From contig JAAURV010000024.1 of the NCBI GenBank assembly GCA_012032065.1, positions 1 to 18,624 of the forward strand: a stretch of DNA of 18,624 nucleotides. The letters run 5' to 3'. The notes under the pieces were generated by a model, which saw nothing but the letters and a program-made list of their open reading frames with translations, made no database searches and was not told the DNA's origin. The position numbers and the translations under genes were made by a program. This DNA is from Hyphomicrobiales bacterium. Its GTDB lineage: Bacteria; Pseudomonadota; Alphaproteobacteria; Rhizobiales; Aestuariivirgaceae. Positions 8,408 to 15,389 of this stretch are shown here, in pieces (within the stretch, counting starts at the first letter, position 1; each line of letters begins with the position of its first letter).

Positions 8408-8962
8408 TTACTGAAACGTCCACTTCTTGAAGAAGCCCTCGTCTTCGGACGGCGGCATCGGCGCGCCGCCGGGCACGAACCACGATTCTGCTTGCGCTCT
8501 CGCGTTGAGACTGGCGATCGCATGTGCGCGATCCGCTTCGCTCAAGTTACCGCTCGCGAAAATCTGCTGCAGCGCTTCGACGTAACGCCTATCTGCGGTC
8601 TGCGCATGAGCGCTCGAGATCAGCGAGAAATCGGAAAGCGCGAAGTTGGGGCGTTTCTTCGACGCTTCATAGGCAAGCGTTCCGGTGCCCATGGCCATCG
8701 AAAATACGATCAGCGTGTTGAGCACGTAACAGACCGAGCGCTTCCACAACGGCGCGGCGCTGGCAAGCGGCAACGTGCAGAGAAGCGCGCTGATCGCAAG
8801 CCCGGTGGCGGAAAGAGGCACGGGAAATACGCCACACACCGCGTTCGAAATGAGCATGGTCGCGCCCCCCGCCACGCCCGGGGTCAGCATGGCTTCGGGT
8901 TGAAGAAAAGCGGCGAAATCGCCGCGCGCTGGCGGAGCGTCAGCCGCATGAACGTTCGACAT
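8408..8962 (-). CDS. Hypothetical membrane protein within the RTX cluster
   Basis: I do not recognise this 184-residue protein. ATG 8962 has an excellent ribosome-binding site (GGGAGG, 6 bases upstream). Residues about 25-70 contain two hydrophobic stretches (MLTPGVAGGATMLISNAVCG and LSATGLAISALLCTLPLASA), and about 76-98 a third (SVCYVLNTLIVFSMAMGTG). A segment SDFSLISSAHAQTADRRYVE follows, reading like an Ala-His-Ala-Gln signal-cleavage motif, then a soluble helical tail (LQQIFASGNLSEADRAHAIASLNARAQAE) ending GFFKKWTFQ. Its only visible context is RTX genes on both sides in the same orientation; a CRP-like site lies upstream and a strong hairpin downstream, suggesting a single-gene transcript. 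A role in RTX regulation or export is possible but unsupported. Confidence 0.75.
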   Translation of the reverse strand: MSNVHAADAPPARGDFAAFLQPEAMLTPGVAGGATMLISNAVCGVFPVPLSATGLAISALLCTLPLASAAPLWKRSVCYVLNTLIVFSMAMGTGTLAYEASKKRPNFALSDFSLISSAHAQTADRRYVEALQQIFASGNLSEADRAHAIASLNARAQAESWFVPGGAPMPPSEDEGFFKKWTFQ

Positions 8963-9016
8963 CTTAGCCTCCCTGGCTAATTTGACGGGAGGTTACCGCC
9001 AGGGCAGAGGCGCCGC

Positions 9017-9032
9017 TGTGACAAAAGTCACT
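9017..9032 (-). promoter_or_regulatory. CRP/FNR-family-like operator upstream of the membrane protein gene
   Basis: TGTGACAAAAGTCACT matches the CRP consensus TGTGA-N6-TCACA in nine of ten positions and has the dyad GTGAC-AAAA-GTCAC. It is centred about 62 bases upstream of the ATG at 8962. A single short site can arise by chance. Confidence 0.4.
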
Positions 9033-9062
9033 CGCGGCAAAATTCCGGGCGGGGGAAGACGC

Positions 9063-9128
9063 TTATGCGGCGAGGAAATCGCCGCTGGTGAGCGCGCCGC
9101 CCGCGGGATTGTAGAAGATTGATCTCGG
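9063..9128 (-). pseudogene. Relic of an RTX C-terminus, in frame just past the stop of the next RTX gene
   Basis: Directly after the TGA at 9129-9131, the same frame continues for 21 codons to a TAA at 9063-9065. It reads IFYNPAGGALTSGDFLAA at its end, which looks like the last residues of an RTX-type secreted protein (Y-N-x-A-x-G-A-L-T-x-x-D-F-L). This suggests that the present terminus was placed over an older one, or that a stop arose upstream of the original end. Confidence 0.45.
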
Positions 9129-11279
9129 TCAAAACACGAAGATATCGGCCGCAGTCAGGGCCGTTCCCGCGCCGATGTTCGCGAATTTGACCTGCGCCAC
9201 GCCGCCAACGCCGTCGCGGTCGTAGAACACGTCTCCAGTCGCGGCATTGTAGACAATGCGGTCATCGGCATCGGCTGCGGCACTTCCAATTTGGAAAGCC
9301 GTAGCGGACAGGAAGCCGGTTACGATCTGCGTGAATATTGCGTCGTCAAGACGGAAAAAGTCATCCGCTCCATTGAAGTCCAGAATAGTGTCCGCATTGG
9401 TGGCGGCGTTAAGCGCCGTGCTGAAGAGGAATTGATCGATGCCGGCGCCGCCAGTAAGCATATCGTTCCCGGCCTTGCCATCGATGAAGTTATTGCCTGC
9501 GCTGCCCACGATGATGTTGGCTATCCCGTTGCCGGTCCCATTAATGTTGCCGCCGGTCAGCGTGAGATTCTCGACGTTGTTGGAAAGTGTGTGATTGGCG
9601 CTCGCAAACACACTGTCGATCCCGCCGGAAGCGCCGGAGACAGTCTCGAAAACAAGATCGCCAGTCGAGTCCACCGTATAAGCATCGTCGCCCCTGTCGC
9701 CATACATGCGATCCGCGCCGCCTTGGCCATCGAGGATGTTGGCATTGGCATTGCCATAGATGAAGTTTGAGAGACCATTGCCAGTGCCGGTGGTTGCGGC
9801 GCCGAGAAGGTACAGCTTGTCTTCGTCGGCCCCGAGCGCGTAGTCGACGGTGGCGCGGACTGTATCCACCCCTTCGCCGGGGATTTCCTGAACATCGTCG
9901 CCAGCATTGTCGGCGTAATAGATATCATTGCCGATTCCGCCGATCAGGACATCCGCGCCAGCGCCGCCATCGATGCGATCATCGCTCGCGTCGCCATGAA
10001 GTGTGTCGGAACCTGCGTCGCCGTAAATGAAATCGGCGCTTCCTCCCCCGTGAAACGTATCCTTGCCGTTTCCCAGGAAGATCGTGTCGGAGAAGGCCGT
10101 GCCATACCAGTCATCGTTTAGCCCGGTTGCGCCGCCGCGCAGCCCGGTTTCGCGCGGATCGTAAATCTTGGTCCAGATATCGCCGTTGCCACTCTGATCG
10201 TCGGTCCATGACACGATGACACGCCCGTCCGCCAGCGTTGCAATCGTTGGCGCCGATTGGCTGCCCACGCCATGCAGGATCGGGTCGTTCACTTGGAACG
10301 GCGTTCCGTCCATCGTGCCGTCTGCCTTGATGACAACGCCCCAGATGTCCGAGTCAGCGGTCCCCTCGGTTGCAGCTGATGTGACAATGAAAAACCGGCC
10401 GTCGTGCAGCGCCGCGATCCGGGGATTGAGATCTTCGTCCTGATCGACGCCCGGGAGCGCGAGATCGGTGACAGGCGTCAGCGCGGCTCCGGCCTCCGAA
10501 AAAAATCTGATAATCAGGCCGGCAGCGCCTGCTTTGCCTGCCGCGGCAACGATCCTGCCGTCGGCCAGCTGCGCTATCCCGGCGATGCCTTCCTCGCCAG
10601 CGCCTGGAAAGAGGTCGATTTCGGTGACCAGAGCATCCGCCTGATGGTCGAAGATCGACATGCGTGCGGCGCCACTCGCATCCACGTAGCCCACGGCATA
10701 ACCGCCAATCTCGAGCGCGGTCAAGTTCAAACGGGCGGCCCCCTGGTAAATCGGGCTCGCGCCATTGATGGGGCCAACGGGCCATATGGCCGAAAGCGAG
10801 TTGCCCAGAAGATCGTAGGCCGACGAGTAGATGTGATTTCCCGAGTCGAACCAGGCAAGGCAGAAGTTGCCATTGGCAAGTGGGGCCACCACGGGAAACG
10901 TTTCGACATTGCTGGCTGTCACGGCGTTTGCATGCACGGGGCCCGTAAGAAGCAGATAGTTTTGCGCGGCCCCGGCCCTGATCTGGAAATAGATATCGAG
11001 CGATCCGGCGCCATCGGCATCGACCACCCAGGTGGTGACCACGAAACCGTTCTTCAGGTAGGTGCTGCTTGCGGAGCTCTCTTCGTTGTTGGTGTAATCG
11101 ACGAGAATGCTCGTCGCATAAACGCCGGCACTGGAATACGCGTGTTGAGAAATCTCCGTGCCTTCGTCGTAGCCAACGATGTATCCGCCTTCCGGAGACG
11201 CGGCAATGAAAGAGCTGCCGTTCGCTGCAACACTTGCGGCGACATTGAGGTCCGACTGCCAAACTATGGGATTGGCCAC
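9129..11279 (-). CDS. Secreted RTX protein with N-terminal propeller-like repeats
   Basis: A GTG start at 11279 (MANPIVWQSDL) is chosen because GGGGAG lies 7 bases upstream; other in-frame starts at 11285 (GTG) and 11294 (TTG) are badly spaced to it. The product is 716 residues. Residues about 10-378 contain repeated blades of the type A-x-L-x-D-G-R-(F/V)-x-V-x-W (for example APTIATLADGRVIVSWTDD, PRIAALHDGRFFIVTS, VAPLANGNFCLAWFD), suggesting a beta-propeller. RTX nonapeptides begin near 387 (GLNDDWYGTAFSDTIFLGNG) and include GDAGSDTLHGDASDDRIDGG. The C-terminal cassette is shared with the two other RTX proteins and ends ALTAADIFVF, a type I export signal. The frame is intact. No activity is assigned. 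Confidence 0.85.
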   Translation of the reverse strand: MANPIVWQSDLNVAASVAANGSSFIAASPEGGYIVGYDEGTEISQHAYSSAGVYATSILVDYTNNEESSASSTYLKNGFVVTTWVVDADGAGSLDIYFQIRAGAAQNYLLLTGPVHANAVTASNVETFPVVAPLANGNFCLAWFDSGNHIYSSAYDLLGNSLSAIWPVGPINGASPIYQGAARLNLTALEIGGYAVGYVDASGAARMSIFDHQADALVTEIDLFPGAGEEGIAGIAQLADGRIVAAAGKAGAAGLIIRFFSEAGAALTPVTDLALPGVDQDEDLNPRIAALHDGRFFIVTSAATEGTADSDIWGVVIKADGTMDGTPFQVNDPILHGVGSQSAPTIATLADGRVIVSWTDDQSGNGDIWTKIYDPRETGLRGGATGLNDDWYGTAFSDTIFLGNGKDTFHGGGSADFIYGDAGSDTLHGDASDDRIDGGAGADVLIGGIGNDIYYADNAGDDVQEIPGEGVDTVRATVDYALGADEDKLYLLGAATTGTGNGLSNFIYGNANANILDGQGGADRMYGDRGDDAYTVDSTGDLVFETVSGASGGIDSVFASANHTLSNNVENLTLTGGNINGTGNGIANIIVGSAGNNFIDGKAGNDMLTGGAGIDQFLFSTALNAATNADTILDFNGADDFFRLDDAIFTQIVTGFLSATAFQIGSAAADADDRIVYNAATGDVFYDRDGVGGVAQVKFANIGAGTALTAADIFVF

Positions 11280-11306
11280 CGCCACGCTCCCCAAATTATC
11301 GGGGAA

Positions 11307-11334
11307 TTCCTACCTACAACCAATAGTCTGTCAA
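11307..11334 (-). promoter_or_regulatory. Candidate sigma-70-type promoter of the propeller-RTX gene
   Basis: On the minus strand a consensus -35 hexamer TTGACA (11329-11334) is followed after 16 bases by TAGGAA (11307-11312), a poor -10 match. It would place the transcript start about 20 bases before the GTG at 11279. The -35 is convincing; the -10 is not. Confidence 0.35.
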
Positions 11335-11344
11335 GCGGCACGGC

Positions 11345-11440
11345 TCAGAACACGAACACATCCCTGTGCGGCGAACCGCGCTTGGGCTGCCCTGCCGCTG
11401 CCATCGGAGTCGAAGCAAAGCGCGACATCGGAATCTTTCT
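11345..11440 (-). pseudogene. Degenerate 3' end of another RTX gene
   Basis: Between the GST stop and the propeller-RTX promoter the minus strand encodes LCFDSDGSGRAAQARFA, matching the cassette pattern YFDADGAGGAAQVQFA seen in the RTX neighbours. After a frame change and loss of the intervening 10-15 residues it reads D-V-F-V-F followed by TGA at 11345, matching DIFVF/DIYVF. No start or upstream RTX sequence remains because the GST gene begins at 11449. I interpret this as the relic of a deleted RTX gene. Confidence 0.6.
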
Positions 11441-11448
11441 GAGAATGG

Positions 11449-12078
11449 TCAGCCGCGATACGCCCTCGGCATCAGGTCGTAGGGGTGCTTCCAGCCGGGC
11501 ATGGCGCGGATGCGGTCGAGCCAGTTGTGGAGGTTGGGGAATCCCTCCAATGCCACGCCCAATTCGTCGCCGTAGTAGAGGTAGCCGCACATCGACAGGT
11601 CCGCGATGGTGGCGCGCTTCCCGGCCACAAAGTCTTGTTTCGCCAAGTGCCCTTCGGTGATCTTGAGTGCGTTCATGGCGCGGCCGCGCAGGAATTCGGT
11701 GACTGGCGTTTCGCCAGTCTTGGCGAATTGCAGGAGATAGCGGAGCGAGGCAAGGCTCGCGGTGAGCTTGTGATTGTCGAATAGAGTCCAGCGCAGAATT
11801 TCGCGCCGTTCGCCATCGCTCTTGGGGCCAAACTTGCGCGCCGCTTCGGCGAGGTAATCGAGGATCACGCCCGACTGCGTGTAGAACTTGCCGTGGTGAA
11901 CCAGCACTGGGGCCTCGCCCATCTCATTTACATTCGCGCGGTACTCGGGGCTGCGCGTTTCGCCGTTGAAAAAATCGACGAACACCGGTTCCCAATCGAG
12001 TTTGCAGAGTTGCAGCATGAGGGCTGCCTTGTACGCGTGTCCCGATTCGCCGAAACAATAGAGCCTGTACTCCGCCAT
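11449..12078 (-). CDS. Glutathione S-transferase family protein
   Basis: A 209-residue protein of normal GST length starting MAEYRLYCFGESGHAYKAAL. The N-terminal thioredoxin-fold domain (1-80) has the cis-proline loop EAPVLVHHG and the glutathione gamma-glutamyl site QSGVILDYLAE. The helical C-terminal domain (about 90-205) contains the conserved N-capping segment FVAGKRATIADLSMCGYLYY and ends WLDRIRAMPGWKHPYDLMPR. Members conjugate glutathione to electrophiles or use it as a cofactor in detoxification or catabolism; the substrate cannot be read from sequence. The gene is divergent from the hupE-like gene, with 118 bases between the start codons. The frame is intact. Confidence 0.9.
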   Translation of the reverse strand: MAEYRLYCFGESGHAYKAALMLQLCKLDWEPVFVDFFNGETRSPEYRANVNEMGEAPVLVHHGKFYTQSGVILDYLAEAARKFGPKSDGERREILRWTLFDNHKLTASLASLRYLLQFAKTGETPVTEFLRGRAMNALKITEGHLAKQDFVAGKRATIADLSMCGYLYYGDELGVALEGFPNLHNWLDRIRAMPGWKHPYDLMPRAYRG

Positions 12079-12196
12079 CTTCCGCCTTTTGCCTCATGTC
12101 CCTATACCGCCCCGCCATGCCGCAAATGGGCTGGCAGGGAGTGATTCAGCGTGTTAGCAGAGCTTTCGATCATGACCAAATGAAGGGGATCAGAAC
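12079..12196. promoter_or_regulatory. Divergent intergenic region of the GST and hupE-like genes
   Basis: These 118 bases separate the two divergent start codons and must carry both promoters. The hupE-like ribosome-binding site (AAGGGG) is near 12182-12187. I see no clear promoter hexamers, metal-regulator dyad or riboswitch. Confidence 0.35.
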
Positions 12197-12709
12197 ATGA
12201 AGCGCACAGCACTTCTTGCCGCATTTTTAAGCACGCTCGCCACTCCATCCCTTGCCCACACCGGAACCGGCATTACCGTGGGTTTCTTGCATCCGCTTCT
12301 GGGATGGGATCACTTGATATCGATGGTGGCCGTTGGCGCATGGGCCGCCATACTGGGTGGCCGGGCAATCTGGGCCGTGCCACTGGCATTTGTAGTCGCG
12401 ATGTTCGCAGGTAGTGTCGTGGCAATGTCCGGGCCTGCGATGCCACTCGTTGAGCCGGTAATTCTAACGTCGGTTTTCGTGCTGACGGTGCTTGTAGTTT
12501 TCCGCGTGAAGATGCCTGCGGCCTCTGGAATGACGCTTGTTGGCGTGTTTGCCTTGGCACATGGCCATGCTCACGGCGCGGAAGTGCCAGGGATCGCAAA
12601 TGCGGTCACCTATGTCATCGGCTTCATGGTCGCCACTTCGCTGCTGCATTTGTTCGGCGTGGCCGCAACGGTGCTCGCGCTGCGACGCCGAAGGATGCCC
12701 GCTACCTGA
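12197..12709 (+). CDS. hupE: HupE/UreJ family nickel/cobalt permease
   Basis: A 170-residue inner-membrane protein with a signal peptide (MKRTALLAAFLSTLATPSLA) cleaved before His-Thr-Gly. The family hallmark follows: H-T-G-x-G-x-x-x-G-F-x-H-P-L-x-G-W-D-H-L-x-x-M-V-A-V-G-x-W-A, whose histidines and aspartate are thought to handle Ni or Co. A second conserved segment is ALAHGHAHGAE. Five or six transmembrane helices can be seen. Such permeases usually sit with hydrogenase or urease genes; none is present here, so this is an orphan copy. AAGGGG about 8 bases upstream supports the ATG at 12197. Its stop overlaps the 3' end of the convergent stress-protein gene by 8 bases. Confidence 0.92.
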   Translation: MKRTALLAAFLSTLATPSLAHTGTGITVGFLHPLLGWDHLISMVAVGAWAAILGGRAIWAVPLAFVVAMFAGSVVAMSGPAMPLVEPVILTSVFVLTVLVVFRVKMPAASGMTLVGVFALAHGHAHGAEVPGIANAVTYVIGFMVATSLLHLFGVAATVLALRRRRMPAT

Positions 12710-13714
12710 CATCCAACACGCTGGTCCGTGCCCGCCTCACCACATCCGAGGCGAGCGAACCTTTGAGCAGCCGTTGCAAGCGAGAGCGGCCTTCGTCGGT
12801 GACCACGATGAGCTGGTAGAGCGATCCGGTCTCGACAATTTCTTCCGCCGGATCGCCCACTGCCGTCTTGGTCTCGGCGACCTGGATGGTCATGGCTTTG
12901 AGCAGAGCCTTGGCGTTGGCGACCGCTTCTTCCGCCGCGAGCTTACCGGCCTGATCGGGCGCCACCGAAAACAGCGTGATCGGCTCTCCCATTTCATGCG
13001 CCAGCACCGCCGAGCGTCTCACCGCCTGCATGGATCGCGAACTTCCGTCGGTGCAGATGAAGAAGCCCTTCTTCTCCAAGCTCTGCCGCGCGACCAGCAC
13101 CGAGCAAGGAGCAAGCGTCGTGACGTTCTGCACGATCCCGGAATCGAAGACGGCCGCGATTTCGCCGCGCCAGCGCGACGGCTCGCCGAGGATCATCAGA
13201 TTGTAGGGGCCGAGCTCGTACTGATCGAGAATGCCGCTCGCCGCGTCGGGCGCGGTCTTGAGCTTGAGCACGACGCGGCGGCCTTCCGGTGATTGATACT
13301 CAACCTTGGTGTCGCCCGCGGGGTCGCCCCAGGCCGCCTCATTATCCGCCTCACGCGGCCACGACTCGGCATCGATGCTTCTTCCTTCAGGATCGCGAGA
13401 GCCTCCCTCAGATGCTTGACGCCCGGAAGTTCGAAGCCGGCATCCATCATGTTCTGACGCGCAAGCCGCACTTGCAAGCCGCCCGAATGCAGGCCCTGAT
13501 CGATGGGACGCACATAGACCACGATCACATCGCATTCGTCGTTGACTGCGAAGCGCGCTGCGAAGCGGACGGTGACCATCGCCTCGTCGGTGCCGTCGAT
13601 GCAGGCGAGAATCCGGAACCGGTTGCGGCGGTGAGAGCGGAGCTGCGCCAGCGTGCGCTGGACGGCAACCTCCTGCCGGTCCGAAAGTGTGGCGCGTTTG
13701 AACAATCCGAACAT
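12702..13714 (-). CDS. Universal stress protein with two Usp domains (one suspected 1-base deletion)
   Basis: Starts at ATG 13714 (MFGLFKRATLSDRQEV). Domain 1 (about 35-115) begins FRILACIDGTDEAMVTVRFA and includes DVIVVYVRP. Domain 2 begins KKGFFICTDGSSRSMQAVRR and ends LLKGSLASDVVRRARTSVLDVR, the usual nucleotide-binding end of UspA folds. A long insert with TKVEYQSPEGRRVVLKLKTA lies between. The frame breaks near 13377: restoring one base in the AAG-GAA-GAA-G-C-ATC run gives KEEGIDAESWPREADNE and a 337-residue protein (1013 plus 1 bases is exactly 338 codons). The gene starts 23 bases past the stop of the SLC13 permease, so they likely form one operon, suggesting a role tied to transport or membrane stress. 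Usp proteins bind ATP or other small ligands and aid stress survival. Confidence 0.82.
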
Positions 13715-13737
13715 GCCCGATTATGCGTCGCGGAAGC

Positions 13738-15294
13738 TCAGCGCGCAATGAGTGGCCAATAGACGAGCGCCGCCGCCATGATGAGGACCAGGGATGCTGC
13801 CGTCATGCGGACGCCCGATTTGAAGAAATCCTTGGCCTTGAGATAGCCCGACGCATAGATGATCGTGAACGCCGGATGCGCCGCCGCGGTGATGTAGGCG
13901 AAGGCCGATGAGATCGCGGTAATGAAGCCGATGATCAAAGGATCGTCGCCCGCTACCGTCGCGGTCTTGAGCACCACCGGTCCCAGCACGGCAACGGCCG
14001 CGCCTGCCGTCATTGTGTTGGTCACGAATGTCGTAAGCACGGCCACCGCCGCGTAGAGCCCAGGGCCTTTGTCCGCCCCAAAAGGCGCAAGCGCGCCGAT
14101 GAAAGTGGTGGCCACCCATTCGGCAGCGCCGGTTTCCTTCATCTCGACGCCGAGCGAGATGGCGGCGGCATAAAGCAGAACGACGCCCCAGTTCACGCCG
14201 CCATTGATGTCCTCCCATCGCACCAGTCCGGCGATGAGAAAGGCGACCGCGCCTCCGATCGCCACGATGCCGAGACCAAGCGTCTCCGAGAACGCGACCC
14301 AACCGGCAATCGTGGCGCAGAACAGCAGGATCGCCGACCATCCCGCGCTGCCCAGCGGTCCATCCATGATGACTTGCGTGCGAAGCCTCGCCACGGCGCG
14401 CGAGAGATCGCGGTACTCCGGCTTGAAGGTCCAGAACAGCAGTGCCGTCACCAGCGGCAACTGGACCAGGAACATCGGGTACGCGTAGAGCATCCAGGTG
14501 ACGTAATCCATCAGGTAGCGGCGGCTCTCGGGATCGAGCGGGTTGTAGAAAAAGTCGCGCCAGTAACCGATCATGATCGCATTTCGCGCCCCACCCGACG
14601 GCGTGCCAATGCCGGCGATGGCGCAGCCGTAGGAAATCGACAGCAGCAGAACGGCCGCGAGATTCTTGACTTTCTTCGCGTCCTGCGAGGTGAGGCTGAT
14701 GAGCGTAACGCCAACAGGCAGCATCATGGCGGCGACCGTGTGTTCGCCGATGAAAGAGGCGAGAACGCCGCAGACCGCGGTGATGCCGAAACTGATCCAG
14801 AATACGCTCGTTCCGGTGACCCGCACGATGGCGAGCGCTATCCGCTTGTCGAGCTTCTGCTTCACAACTGCAACGGCCAGCATCAGCGAGCCCATGATGA
14901 ACAGTACCGAGTCCGTCATCAAACTTCTGGCAACGGTGTTCGAATCGAGCCCCAGCAGCGCAACCTGTCCAATGACGATCATCAGCGCCACGGAGGGCAG
15001 CGGTATGGGTTCGGTGATAAAGAGAAGCGTCGCCATCAGCGACATCACCAGAACGATTTGGCCATCCTGGGTAAGGCCAGCGGGCGTGGGCATCGCCATA
15101 AGCGCCGCGCCGAGAAGGCATGTGATGATGAACCACCGCCGCTTCCAGAACAGCGCCAGATCGAGATAGGAAAGCGCCAGCCGGTAGCGCTGATAGCCGC
15201 GGCGGCGGAAGCGCCCGAGCCGCGCCTGCGGTTCGTGCGCCTGCAAGCTATCGCGGGCAAGGACGAACCCCGAAGTGGCGGCGGCCGCGTTCAT
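13738..15294 (-). CDS. SLC13/DASS family anion permease
   Basis: A 518-residue inner-membrane protein starting MNAAAATSGFVLARDSL at ATG 15294; this is preferred to an upstream frame extension that lacks hydrophobic or family sequence. It has about 11-12 hydrophobic helices and the twofold layout of divalent-anion:Na+ symporters, including TEPIPLPSVALMIVIGQ (about 95-110), the half-helix GIGTPSGGARNAI (228-240), and the second SNT-type motif TNTMT (425-429). The first SNT motif is replaced by GEHT (183-186) in FIGEHTVAAMMLPVG. The substrate is probably a carboxylate or inorganic anion, but the altered motif makes assignment uncertain. It is followed by the universal stress protein gene in the same direction and is divergent from the M20 genes, with 95 bases between start codons. 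Confidence 0.88.
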   Translation of the reverse strand: MNAAAATSGFVLARDSLQAHEPQARLGRFRRRGYQRYRLALSYLDLALFWKRRWFIITCLLGAALMAMPTPAGLTQDGQIVLVMSLMATLLFITEPIPLPSVALMIVIGQVALLGLDSNTVARSLMTDSVLFIMGSLMLAVAVVKQKLDKRIALAIVRVTGTSVFWISFGITAVCGVLASFIGEHTVAAMMLPVGVTLISLTSQDAKKVKNLAAVLLLSISYGCAIAGIGTPSGGARNAIMIGYWRDFFYNPLDPESRRYLMDYVTWMLYAYPMFLVQLPLVTALLFWTFKPEYRDLSRAVARLRTQVIMDGPLGSAGWSAILLFCATIAGWVAFSETLGLGIVAIGGAVAFLIAGLVRWEDINGGVNWGVVLLYAAAISLGVEMKETGAAEWVATTFIGALAPFGADKGPGLYAAVAVLTTFVTNTMTAGAAVAVLGPVVLKTATVAGDDPLIIGFITAISSAFAYITAAAHPAFTIIYASGYLKAKDFFKSGVRMTAASLVLIMAAALVYWPLIAR

Positions 15295-15389
15295 ATGAAG
15301 CCAGCTCCACGAATTCGATTGCCATGGCTTGCGGCGGCACATGCGGGCGTGAGAGAACCGTCTCCGTATGCAGTCTCCCGAATCTTCCC
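15295..15389. promoter_or_regulatory. Divergent intergenic region of the SLC13 permease and M20 dipeptidase genes
   Basis: These 95 bases must contain the promoters of both divergent transcripts. GGAG occurs about 10 bases upstream of the permease ATG on the minus strand. No good ribosome-binding site is seen before the M20 ATG at 15390. I see no confident -35/-10 pairs or operator. Confidence 0.4.

Noticed and set aside
3364..11279. Repeated glycine-rich DNA resembling a CRISPR or tandem repeat array
   Set aside because: The periodicity is the 27-base codon pattern of degenerate RTX nonapeptides, with no constant repeat and spacer structure.
13721..15136. A 471-codon minus-strand frame overlapping the SLC13 permease
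   Set aside because: It is low-complexity R/G/H/A-rich shadow sequence within a clear membrane transporter frame.
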